From: Prostheceraeus crozeri | Taxonomy: Eukaryota; Platyhelminthes; Polycladida; Euryleptidae | Direction: 5' to 3' | NCBI GenBank assembly: GCA_907163375.1 | Contig: CAJQUW010015601.1 | Coordinates: forward strand, 161,001 to 225,000 | DNA length: 64,000 bases | In this document: positions 55,523 to 64,000 of the stretch, in pieces | Layout: each line of letters begins with the position of its first letter | How positions within the stretch are numbered: position 1 is the first letter of the stretch | The notes under the pieces: model-generated | Databases searched by the model: none | Seen by the model: only the letters and a program-made list of their open reading frames with translations | Told to the model about the DNA's origin: nothing | Made by a program: the position numbers and the translations under genes

Positions 55523-55890
55523 CAGCATCGACAGCTATTTTTCATGATTTGAGCACCACATGGAAATCATCCACTCAACAATCTACGTTAACGCCTGTTT
55601 GATTGGTTTAACTGAGTGCAAGTCATGTATAAATCAGTTGGAGAACGTCAGAGAACCACGGATGGATGATTTGCTTATTGACGATGAACTTGCAAGTACA
55701 CTATAGACGTGTCACACCTCGCATCGGCAAAAGACGAAATCCGCCACGTCGGTTGCATTGTTATTTTAATTCTGTTGCACAAGATATTTGGGAGAGAAGT
55801 TTCGATTTGAATTTTGATTTTTACATTGGTATTTATCAGCTTATATTTGAATTAGTTTTCCATACTATTTAGAATAAAAAGTGTTTTCAT
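55523..55890 (+). other. TDO 3' untranslated region with AATAAA
   Basis: AATAAA lies at 55873-55878, about 350 bp after the stop. Cleavage is expected near 55890. Confidence 0.6.
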
Positions 55891-56270
55891 GGGAATATGT
55901 GAAACCTCCAGTTGATGATCATGAGATTGCTCATCAGGCTCGGAAATAAATTCCACAAAATGTTTTTATCACTCCTTCGTATATTGACCGGTTTTGTAAA
56001 ATAAAATCTTAAGACTAAAACAGCCTGTGCTTAGCGCCACTTTTTAACACTTAATATAGGAAATCGATGTCATATTTTATCAAAGCCCAACAGTGTGTCA
56101 GTATACAGTGGCACGAAGCGCTTAAATTTGATTGACGATCGATTTCAACCGGGTGTCCCGGCTTCTCAAGGCAAACTGATTCATTATACACCATTTCAAA
56201 CTGATAGAGACATCATAAACAGAAAAGTCTATGCATTACATAGCATTTAGCGATGGATTGAATATCTTAA

Positions 56271-56883
56271 TATAGGTTTTCCGACATTAATGTAGAAATA
56301 TGCAGATCAAATGTAGAATATGCAAATTTATATATCACCTTTTGCAAATGAAATATTATTTTCAGATCAAATGTAGACATATGTAGTCCTTGGCTTGGAC
56401 TCCTACTTCCACAACCCCAAATGTCATGGTCCATTACCCACAAATGGCAACAGAGGAGTTAATACATGTTTTAGCTTTAACATTGTTTTCATCAAATTCA
56501 TCAATTTGTTTTATCTTTTCAATTCTCGACTTGGTTAGCACGATGCATGAGCTACATGTACATTAGTGATGCAATATTAAATGTTATGAGGGTAAATAAT
56601 TAAGAAAGGTACCTTGAATGACACTGGAATCTGTCATCATCATCCTAAGTGATAGTCTCTATACAGTGATTGATGATTAATCTGAACAATTTATTGATGA
56701 GTAACTACATTTGATCTGCATATTTCTACATTTTGATCACATCCATTTCTATGCTCCCACATTTCATACTGCATATGTCTACATTTGATCTGAAAATAAT
56801 ATTTCATTTGCAAAGGGTGATATCTTATTTGCATATTCTATATTTGATCTGCATATTTCTACATTAATGTCGGAAAACCTATA
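56271..56883. mobile_element. MITE with about 115-bp terminal inverted repeats
   Basis: The left end TATAGGTTTTCCGACATTAA continues for about 115 bp (56271-56386) and is mirrored at about 56768-56883 with few differences. Interior about 380 bp without coding potential. TA or TATA at the ends may be the target duplication. It abuts the GIY-YIG remnant. Confidence 0.85.
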
Positions 56884-57130
56884 GAAAATTTCTTCTTTTG
56901 CCTCGCGATCTATGCGGTTGGCTGTAAGCAGTAAATGATAGAAAGGTACCGCAGTGAAATTACCACCACACTCTGACCCTGATAAATGTCGATTAACTTT
57001 TAAAAGTTGGTATTCTATGTAGTTTATGTGTTGTCTGTGAAGGATCATGCGATGTCTAAATGAGTCCCCAGAGTGACCAATAAACAAGTCAATACAGTTC
57101 TCACAATTCAGTATGTAAATGACATAATAT
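56884..57130 (-). pseudogene. GIY-YIG endonuclease fragment of a retroelement
   Basis: On the minus strand the frame reads LNCENCIDLFIGHSGDSF, RHRMILHRQHI, a SGSECGGNFTAVPFYHLLL block and AKEEIFYRF. This is the order of Cys pair, YIG-like strand, LHRxxI helix and KE helix seen in GIY-YIG nucleases of retroelements. No reverse transcriptase is next to it. It is a remnant cut by the MITE at 56883. Confidence 0.6.
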
Positions 57131-58443
57131 GAGAGACAGTCAATATTCTATTTGATTTCAAAGTTCTTTATGCCTGTCGTAGTTAAAAAAATCGTCTCCC
57201 GGTTATGATGGTATCGTAGCATTTGCAACGGGCTTCACCACAGTGACACCGATGATGGTCTTCCGAATCCTCTTGGACAACATTGATGTAAGAGAAGAAG
57301 GCTGACTGTTCGCTTTCATGAACCGTTACCAAAAGGTTTTAGCATATTGATTGTATGCCAATGGGACGTATTATTTTTCATAAATCGACGAATTGTTTTC
57401 ATTATGAACCTGAACGAAGGATTTAACTTTCCTATCAGCTGGGGTTATAGCGACATTTTCTTCAGCTTCAAAACATGCAAATGGCGTCGACCTGATCAAA
57501 TTGCAGGCACGTGGGAAGAGGGGGTGGGATAGGGATGGCTGAACCCCTCTAAAAATTTCAATTGTTCGCAATTGTAAAGCAAAAACAACCTTTGATTGCT
57601 TGCGCTTAATTATCTATGTCATGAACATGCATCAGAATATTCAAATTGCCACGATTCCTATGTGACGAGCCCTGGGTCAATTTGTTACAAAAGATGCGGG
57701 TCGATGGTAGAAAAAGTGGCGACTCGCAATACATGGATTGAATCCATCTGGAAATGTTTGAAATTTATTTGGACAGATCTGAAATTCATTTGGAAATATC
57801 TGAAATAGAATGAAAAATGACGTGGGCAGTTTGTCCTCAACGAAGATATCGGACAATTTCTATATACGCATGAAGATAGAAAGCTATCATTGATATTCTT
57901 GCGGGCCTATTCATCAAAGATATCATAATTGTTTCCAAATATCTCACGAGTTTACGGTTTTTATATCTTCCACTGTATTTGGTCGTTCATGTACAGCTGT
58001 CCTCTGGGAACGTCGCTTGCTAATATCAAAAGATATCTAGTGAATTAGCGATTTTGTGGCTAACTTAATTTTTACTTATTTTCGTGACGAATAAAACTGT
58101 CGCAAAATGAGTTAATCGCCTATATTTTTTGTAAATGCGTCTAAAATCAAAATTGCAGGTGGCGAATAAGTTGCTATAGCCAATTCGCGGTGCAAAATAA
58201 TTTTAGGGCCCCATAAGGGGCCTATTTGGGACATTTTGTTGGCCCTTCTCGGGGCAGGGCCGCACGTTTCTGTTCGGGTCCCTTATAAGGGCCAAAGTTT
58301 TTCCACGTTGGAAGTGGTACGTGTTTGGACTTTGATTTGCTTTTCTAATAGTTGTAGCTACCAGAAAAAGCATTTTGATCTGGGTTGGTAGATACTCATT
58401 TACTCTTTCAAGCTGATTTTTCACCAACCGACGAAGTAGTGGA
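57131..58443. other. Host intergenic DNA
   Basis: No gene is recognised. A short imperfect tandem (tggaaat.tgaaatt.attTGGA) is seen at about 57745-57808. Confidence 0.5.
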
Positions 58444-58451
58444 CTTTGTAG

Positions 58452-59187
58452 CAGGGATGCGGAGTCCTATCATTTTGATAGGACTCCGACTCCGGGTGAC
58501 AAGTATATATAAGCTTAGTTTTTCAAACATTAAGTGGCAGCCTACATCACAGATCATTGTATGCTTTATGAAATCGATATTTAGTGATCACTGCATCAAT
58601 CATCAATCATTTTCGATGAAAGTTGATCAAATGTCTCTTTAAGTTGGATGCATGCGACTCGGCTCCTCCATCTTCTTTCCCAACTTCACACGGTTTTTCT
58701 CCAGTCTCTATCAGGCACGAAAATCCCCCATCCTTCTCCAAAAAATATGAGTGCACTTTCGATTTTAATATGCGCTTTAGAGGAGCCATCACGCACGATT
58801 AACGTGAGGGTAAGAGGTAATGTTCTCAAACAAACTAGTATATCATTCTTGTCTCTGATGTGACCTTTGGCGCGCAGGTGTGAGGCTAGGAAGGCTTGTC
58901 TTCTGTATACCAAATCACCGAGTGAAAAGACAATCCTTTTTTTCACTATCACGGTTCATTCCCTCAACTACTATTATAAGCTTTGTATGCACTGCTGTCT
59001 CTGTACTTTTGTTTGACATAGAAAGTTGACATCAAGACAATGACAGCTATGCACGAGAATAAATGATTTGCTTGTATTATATTATTTCGGGTCTAGTTGT
59101 AGGCCGGAGTCTGGAGTCCTATCATTTGATAGGACTCCGACTCCAGCAAAACTGATAGGACTCCGGGACTCCGACTCCACATCCCTG
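58452..59187. mobile_element. hAT-type DNA transposon remnant with 8-bp target duplication
   Basis: The ends CAGGGATGCGGAGTCC and GGACTCCGACTCCACATCCCTG are inverted repeats, flanked by a perfect 8-bp duplication CTTTGTAG (58444-58451 and 59188-59195). On the minus strand, 58607-58770 encodes a BED zinc-finger-like piece (VHSYFLEKDGGFSCLIETG, then SNLKRHLINFHRK) with one Cys spacing disturbed by an insertion. The catalytic part of the transposase is missing. Confidence 0.9.
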
Positions 59188-59195
59188 CTTTGTAG

Positions 59196-59388
59196 TGACT
59201 AATTAGCAGAAAGTGTTTGTGTTACCTTCATATGAAAATACATTGCATGGTCAATCTGATCAGTTAAAAAATCTAATTTTTAAATTCCCAAAAGTTTAAG
59301 TTAAAAAATAATGAAATGTTGTAGTAAATACTATTATATGATTCAAATATCTGTTCTTGTTGTAAATTCTTGAGTGTCAGGAGATCAA
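59196..59388. other. Host DNA before element 3
   Basis: Short unique spacer. GATCAA at 59383-59388 would be the left target duplication of element 3, but its partner lies outside the window. Confidence 0.6.
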
Positions 59389-59691
59389 AGTAGTAAGTAA
59401 AACTCCACTTCTGGATAGCGCAAGATGGCCGCCGTCGAAAAAGTCGCTAACGTCCCCCCCCCGCCCGTCGAGTCGGTTGTGGTGCGGCGTCGTGTTGCAT
59501 CGAGTCTGACGTCCCCCCCCTCCTGTCTGTCGAGTCGGTCGTGGTGTGGCGTCGTGTTGCTTCGAGTCTGACGTCCCCCCCTCCCCCTCTGGCCGGCCGT
59601 CGTAGCGCGCGGTGATGTGCTGTCCAGGTTGGCGTGGTGTGCCGGCCAGGTTGGCGTGGTGTGCCGGCCAGGTTGGGAGGGTGGACTGTCG

Positions 59692-60570
59692 TAGCTCACC
59701 TGAAAAAATCCTAAGTGTCAGAGTGGCTTTGTATGGGTAAAATTTTGAAAATTTTCCAAAGTGTGTCATTTCGACCTGGCACCCTCACCAAAGTTTGTTT
59801 CATCAAATTTCACGGACCCCCCCCCCCCCGACAGCAATCTTCTAACTTTGGTTCTAGTGGACGGATTTTGTCTTACAGCTACTCGTTTGAAAGAGGAGAA
59901 AAAACTGCTCGACGACATTTTTTGTTGCGAGTCAATCGGACCAGCCGTTCAAAAGTTAGAGCTGTTACAAGATCTTAGGTTGGAGCTCACCTGAAAAATC
60001 CTAAGTGTCAGAGTGACTTTGTATGGGTAAAATTTTGAAAATTTTCCAAAGTGTGTCATTTCGACCTGGCACCCTTACCAAAGTTTGTTTCATCAAATTT
60101 CACGGACCCCCCCCCCCCGACAGCAATCTTCTAACTTTGGTTCTAGTGGACGGATTTTGTCTTACAGCTACTCGTTTGAAAGAGGAGAAAAAACTGCTCG
60201 ACAACATTTTTTGCCGCGAGTCAATCGGACCAGCCGTTCAAAAGTTAGAGCTGTTACAAGATCTTAGGTTGGAGCTCACCTGAAAAATCCTAAGTGTCAG
60301 AGTGACTTTGTATGGGTAAAATTTTGAAAATTTTCCAAAGTGTGTCATTTCGACTTGGGACCCTCACCAAAGTTTGTTTCATCAAATTTCGCTGACCCCC
60401 CCCCCGACAGCAATCTTCTAACTTTGGTTCTAGTGGACGGATTTTGTCTTACAGCTACTCGTTTGAAAGAGGAGAAAAAACTGCTCGACGACATTTTTTG
60501 TTGCGAGTCAATCGGACCAGCCGTTCAAAAGTTAGAGCTGTTACAAGATTTTAGGTCGGAGCTCACCTGG
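59692..60570 (+). repeat. Subterminal 286-290-bp tandem repeats of element 3
   Basis: The landmark gagctcacctgaaaaa recurs at about 59,692, 59,982, 60,272 and 60,560. Each unit carries a poly-C run of 9-13 bases. Frames read across these units are repeat shadows, not genes. Confidence 0.92.
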
Positions 60571-61320
60571 AAAAATCCTAAGTGTCAGAGTGACTTTGTA
60601 TGGGTAAAATTTTGAAAATTTTCCAAAGTGTGGCATTTCGACCTGGGACCTTCACCAAAACATTTTTCATCAAATTTCGCTGACGTCCCCCCCGGTCGGG
60701 AGAGCTCGCTTCGATCTTGGCTTCCAGTGGACGGATTTTGTCGTGCCATAGCTCGTTTGAAAGCTAAGAGTGAGACCAATTCACTGAAAGAATCGGCTTG
60801 TTCATATCTGTCTTCGTTTAGATGTGAGACGCCATTTAAGATTTTGGGACATTGGCGAAAAACGACAGAGTTAGAATTTTGGACGTTTTGGTGTGTAGCG
60901 CCCAAACGAAGCATCGGATGGGAAAACGGAGGCCAGATTCGGATTCAGCGTGAAATTCTGCATCGGTATGGTGAGTTTCAAGTCAATCGGAGAGAAAAAG
61001 TTTCGCTAACCCCCCCCCCCGGCACCGATCTTCCAACTTTGGTTCTAGAGATCGTAGAAAGTCGTGCAATAGCTCGTTTGAAAGCTAAGAGTGAGACAAA
61101 TTCAGTGAAAGAAACGGCTTATTCATATCTGTCTTCGTTTAGATGTGAGACGCCATTTAAGATTTTGGGAGATTGACGAAAAACGACAGAGTTAGAATTT
61201 CCCAAGAAACAGCTCCAGCGGGCGAATGAAGGCTCGGATTGATAAACGGAGGCCAGATTTGGAATCAGCTTGATGTTATTGTCCAATGAGGATCATCATC
61301 CAATGAGGATCAAGCATTTC
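60571..61320. other. Subterminal non-coding region of element 3
   Basis: Corresponds to 23,500-24,268 of element 2 with high identity. No gene supported. Confidence 0.7.
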
Positions 61321-61330
61321 TTTATAAATA
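61321..61330 (+). promoter_or_regulatory. TATA box of the leftmost gene, element 3
   Basis: TTTATAAATA lies 110 bp before the ATG at 61431. A CT microsatellite at about 61394-61412 in the leader is longer than in element 2. Confidence 0.7.
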
Positions 61331-61430
61331 GCGAGCCTTCCACAGTGAGAATCATTCCATCGTTGAATCATACGAGTGACGGACGCACATATTCTCTCTC
61401 TCTCTCTCTCTATTCTATTATCCAACTAAA

Positions 61431-62204
61431 ATGGTAAGTCGCTACTTTCCTCCCTCTCCTCCCTTGAACGTAAACTTAATACAATCTTTTTCATTTTCAG
61501 GCATCTACTCCATCTGCTGCACTAGTAGGACAAAATGGCGGTCAAACGTTACAAGGTTCGCTACGATCAGATCATCTACAACTGAGGCCAGTGGAAGAAA
61601 CAACCAAGGTACATAATCCTACACCGCTACAGCGTAAATTTAAACAAGTCTTGCGTTATGACGATCATAGCGTAGTACTCCAAACGGAATGCTCCCTTCC
61701 ACGGATGTCAAGATAATGCACAATCAGTATGGGGACTACATACTGATCCCCGTGAGTCCGTACATTCGCCACCAACTTGATATTATTGAGGAGTACGTGA
61801 CATTAAATATGGACATTCCTACTCCTCTTGCTCAAGAGTGGAAGGCGAGAGATGACAAGGATACTCCCTATAGAAAGATTTGGGATGGTAATCACATTTG
61901 CCTACCGGTATCACATTGGTGCACTTACTATAAGAAGGAGGGAGATCATTCAACACCCATCACATGCGACGAGCTCGGAGAAGGTACTTGGGACATCCTT
62001 TTCAAAGTGAATGGGCTATATTATGGTCGGCACAAGGATAATAAAATAGCCTCGCTCTCCATGCATATGGAATCCATCCTATATAGTCCAAAACCACCCA
62101 ACGTGGACGACATAATTGATCAAATCCTTAACAGCAGTGGTACGAAGCGCAAGTCGGAGAAGAATGCTGCCTCAAAACGCAAATCAAAGAAGGAGAATTA
62201 CTAA
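61431..62204 (+). pseudogene. Left-end spliced early gene, one-base deletion (element 3)
   Basis: ATG 61431-61433 followed by the 67-bp intron 61434-61500, as in element 2. In the second exon one G is missing in the ctccaaacggaatg stretch near 61686, which shifts the frame before the conserved YGDYILIP block. The rest of the protein is open from 61689 to the same stop and is nearly identical to the element 2 product. Confidence 0.8.
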
Positions 62205-62238
62205 TCCTTTCCTAACTCTACCCTATGACAATTCGCTT

Positions 62239-62364
62239 ATGTGCTTTGAGTGTCGTACACGTGGTCTTATTAGATACATTTTACTTCTTCGTTGCCATCA
62301 TATCATTTGTGTATTTTGTCGTGAAAAGCATCGATGTAATTCTTCATTTTGTAATATGTTATAG
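62239..62364 (+). CDS. Small Cys/His (RING-like) protein, 41 aa
   Basis: ATG at 62239 opens MCFECRTRGLIRYILLLRCH followed by HIICVFCREKHRCNSSFCNML. The spacing CxxC...CHH..CxxC...C resembles the first zinc-binding half of a RING finger. The tiny size suggests a zinc knuckle adaptor. The frame is broken by one extra T in element 2, so this copy shows the original state. Identity as a gene rests on the Cys/His pattern. Confidence 0.5.
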   Translation: MCFECRTRGLIRYILLLRCHHIICVFCREKHRCNSSFCNML

Positions 62365-62417
62365 AACGTTTCCTTAGATGTGTAAATTTCCGTTTTAGGC
62401 TTCTATCATCATTTTTT

Positions 62418-62948
62418 ATGGATTGTGAGGGTGAACCTGTACAGGAGATCAGTGCTATTGCTATGAACAATTGGACATATCAGATTGTCAGTGTCTATCG
62501 TCAACATGCCAACTGCAATCCCAATGTTGATCAATGGGCGAGAAAACACATTCATGGACTTAATCTGAAATATTTGCAAGACTATGGCTTTTCTTGTGAG
62601 AGTGCTCTTCTTATTGACTTTAAACGATGGTTAGCTGCTTTCAATGTTATACGCATCTTTTGTAATAATCCTGGTAAGGAGAGGAAAGTATTTCCCAATC
62701 TAATCATTGATGACATTTTGCTCCCACCTTGGGATAGTAGAGTGAATCAACACTACCATGAAGTCACGAAACGTTTTAAGGATTTGTGTGTTCCTATTTT
62801 GTCTGTTCGTTGTAGTAGCTACGTTCATAACCAATGCTTCTTTCCTCCTTACCTCAACACTGCCAAAGTCCTGTATGGTTATCATTGCTCGCTGTATGAT
62901 AGTTACCAGCTGTATCTATTTTATCTCTTTCAAACCATTGATTTATAA
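62418..62948 (+). CDS. DEDDh-type 3'-5' exonuclease-like protein, 176 aa (element 3)
   Basis: Nearly identical to 25365-25895: motif I FMDCEGEPVQEISAI context, HIHGLNLKYLQDYG, and motif III HCSLYDSYQLYLF are unchanged. Only a few substitutions occur (for example YRQH for YHQH). One extra T before the ATG puts the upstream ag acceptor out of frame, so in this copy only the local ATG can be used. Confidence 0.72.
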   Translation: MDCEGEPVQEISAIAMNNWTYQIVSVYRQHANCNPNVDQWARKHIHGLNLKYLQDYGFSCESALLIDFKRWLAAFNVIRIFCNNPGKERKVFPNLIIDDILLPPWDSRVNQHYHEVTKRFKDLCVPILSVRCSSYVHNQCFFPPYLNTAKVLYGYHCSLYDSYQLYLFYLFQTIDL

Positions 62949-63035
62949 TGCATGCTTGTTACTATTATTCAATAAATGTTACTATGAGAAGAGTTGTTGT
63001 TTTCATGCAATGGATGGGTTAGATAAAGGGCGATC

Positions 63036-63446
63036 ATGTCTTTCTCAAACGACTGCGGAACATTACATTTTCATAGGCAAAGTTTAAAAGGAGCTGTTGA
63101 AGATTATGTGATAAATTTTCATAAAGATGAGACCGACATCGAAGCAGTGGTCGATGATGCTAGCACTCTATTTCTAGAGTTAATGAATACATTCTCTGAT
63201 AGCATTGTCATGGCGCGATTAGTTGCGAAAATTAAGTTTAGTCATTTTGGAAAGGAGGAGGTGGAAAGTCGCTCTTTCCATTTTGCTTCTTATTCAATGG
63301 AAGTGGTAGATCACCCCGAAGAATTTTTTAAAAGACATATGATAAAAATTGCTGAACGTCTTAACGCATTTAACCATCATGGTAGCAGTCTAGTGATTGA
63401 AGCGATTTCAGATATTCACATTCAACTTTCCATAAAGAAAAATTGA
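63036..63446 (+). CDS. Stand-alone relative of the polymerase N-terminal region, 136 aa (element 3)
   Basis: Intact counterpart of 25983-26393 with three or four substitutions (Leu to Val in DIEA-VDD, Asn to His in SRSFxFASY). Its preservation in both elements, while neighbouring genes decayed, is consistent with a real protein. It ends TGA two bases before the next ATG. Confidence 0.55.
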   Translation: MSFSNDCGTLHFHRQSLKGAVEDYVINFHKDETDIEAVVDDASTLFLELMNTFSDSIVMARLVAKIKFSHFGKEEVESRSFHFASYSMEVVDHPEEFFKRHMIKIAERLNAFNHHGSSLVIEAISDIHIQLSIKKN

Positions 63447-63448
63447 AA

Positions 63449-63772
63449 ATGCAGTGGTACTTGATTGTAGCACAACTGGTTTTCGAGCTATGTCTGCTCA
63501 CTCTCGAAGTATATTCCTTCTGTACATGCGTCTATTATTTAGAAAAGGCTAGCAAATTCATATCTTCAAAAAGAGTTGCTATAGACATCAGTAACGGTGA
63601 AACTATGTGTTGTGATGTATGTAAGCGAAAGGATGGAAATGAAAAGCGCATCTTCAAGAGATGTAAGCACGCTTTTTGTCAACGCTGTTTCATACGTAAT
63701 TGCATTCAACTTTGCAAATGTAACCACTGTGATATTGCTCATTTCGTGTGTCACTTATGTCGCAATAGTTAG
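63449..63772 (+). CDS. Membrane-anchored RING-like protein, 107 aa
   Basis: The N-terminus MQWYLIVAQLVFELCLLTLE is a signal-anchor or signal peptide. After a linker (residues 30-55) the Cys/His domain reads CCDVC, then CKHAFCQRCF, CKCNHCDI, CHLC, a RING-type arrangement of about eight ligands with CxH in the middle. A membrane RING protein would be a candidate ubiquitin ligase acting on host surface or immune proteins, as known for some large DNA viruses. That role is only inference. Element 2 has the same gene disrupted by a foldback insertion after codon 4. Confidence 0.7.
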   Translation: MQWYLIVAQLVFELCLLTLEVYSFCTCVYYLEKASKFISSKRVAIDISNGETMCCDVCKRKDGNEKRIFKRCKHAFCQRCFIRNCIQLCKCNHCDIAHFVCHLCRNS

Positions 63773-63823
63773 TACCTATGCAAATGTGGTAAAGATAGGT
63801 TTTAGCAAAGACTAACACGGAAA

Positions 63824-64000
63824 ATGGCGAAACGTAAAATGACGAAACGTAAAAGTCAAAAGTCTTCAAAGTTTTCTTCAGCCATTCAAGCTCTCCGACG
63901 AATGAAAGCAAATCAGTGATACAATGCTATACGACATGCCAACGATAAATTCATTCGTGAAATTATTTCTCATGTCAGAAAGTTGAGGACGAAGAAATTA
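63824..64000 (+). pseudogene. Basic capsid-associated protein with stop at codon 32 (element 3, cut by window)
   Basis: The start MAKRKMTKRKSQKSSKFSSA carries a small tandem duplication (MTKRK) compared with element 2. At 63917 CGA of element 2 is TGA. Translation after the stop would continue the normal protein to the window edge. Confidence 0.85.

Larger units (their letters stand above)
59389..64000 (+). mobile_element. Element 3: left end of a second Polinton related to element 2
   Basis: It begins AGTAGTAAGTAAAACTCCAC, like element 2, and from about 60,600 onward matches the element 2 left block almost base for base through the same genes in the same order. The first 300 bp differ more, with different GC-rich sub-repeats. 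The window ends inside its basic-protein gene. It carries its own lesions (a deletion in the first gene, a stop in the basic protein) and lacks those of element 2 (foldback, extra T), so the two decayed or were copied separately. Confidence 0.93.

Overview
The window is animal (metazoan) nuclear DNA, most likely from a marine or other soft-bodied invertebrate. It carries one interrupted host gene, tryptophan 2,3-dioxygenase (TDO), and three Polinton/Maverick-type (adintovirus-like) elements. TDO exons run on the + strand from 10538 to 55522 with GT-AG introns plus one GC-AG intron. The lineage cannot be fixed from the sequence alone.

Layout: (i) 1 to about 7240 is the right part of a very AT-rich Polinton-like element (element 1): protein-primed DNA polymerase B, a conserved late protein, a jelly-roll-family capsid accessory protein, a packaging ATPase and a two-helix membrane protein. 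Its other half lies left of the window. (ii) About 7245-22405 is host DNA with TDO exons 10538-21330, a decayed LINE, a 2.2-kb terminal-inverted-repeat element and palindromic repeats. (iii) 22412-48139 is a complete 25.7-kb Polinton (element 2). It has terminal inverted repeats of about 0.64 kb beginning AG and ending CT, flanked by a perfect 6-bp target duplication TTCTTT. It sits in the TDO intron between the exons ending at 21330 and starting at 49219. (iv) 48146-59388 is host DNA with the last three TDO exons, a hAT element with an 8-bp target duplication, and other repeats. (v) 59389-64000 is the left end of a close relative of element 2 (element 3), cut off by the window.

Element 2 is organised as an early left block (a spliced gene whose first coding exon is only the ATG, a small Cys/His protein, a DEDDh exonuclease, a stand-alone relative of the polymerase N-terminal region, a membrane RING-like protein), then a late block (basic protein, packaging ATPase, conserved late protein, Cys-rich protein, integrase, pVI-like basic protein, major capsid protein, adenain-like protease). 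A minus-strand set follows that encodes a TATA-binding-protein homologue and two PC4-like proteins. Then come two paralogous capsid accessory genes, DNA polymerase B on the minus strand, and a right-end block of small genes interleaved with a 141-bp repeat. Many genes are broken: a Penelope-like retroelement lies in one capsid gene, and there are in-frame stops and frameshifts in polymerase, integrase, capsid and accessory genes. The copy is therefore a fossil or near-fossil virus.

The strongest candidate for something undescribed is the 32.1-33.4 kb minus-strand cluster: a full-length two-repeat TBP homologue (about 181 residues) overlapping and next to duplicated PC4-like proteins. It looks like a virus-borne kit for redirecting RNA polymerase II initiation in an element that has no RNA polymerase of its own. 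The ATG-only first exon, the 141-bp modules of the right end and the GC-rich mini-hairpins of element 1 are the next most unusual features.
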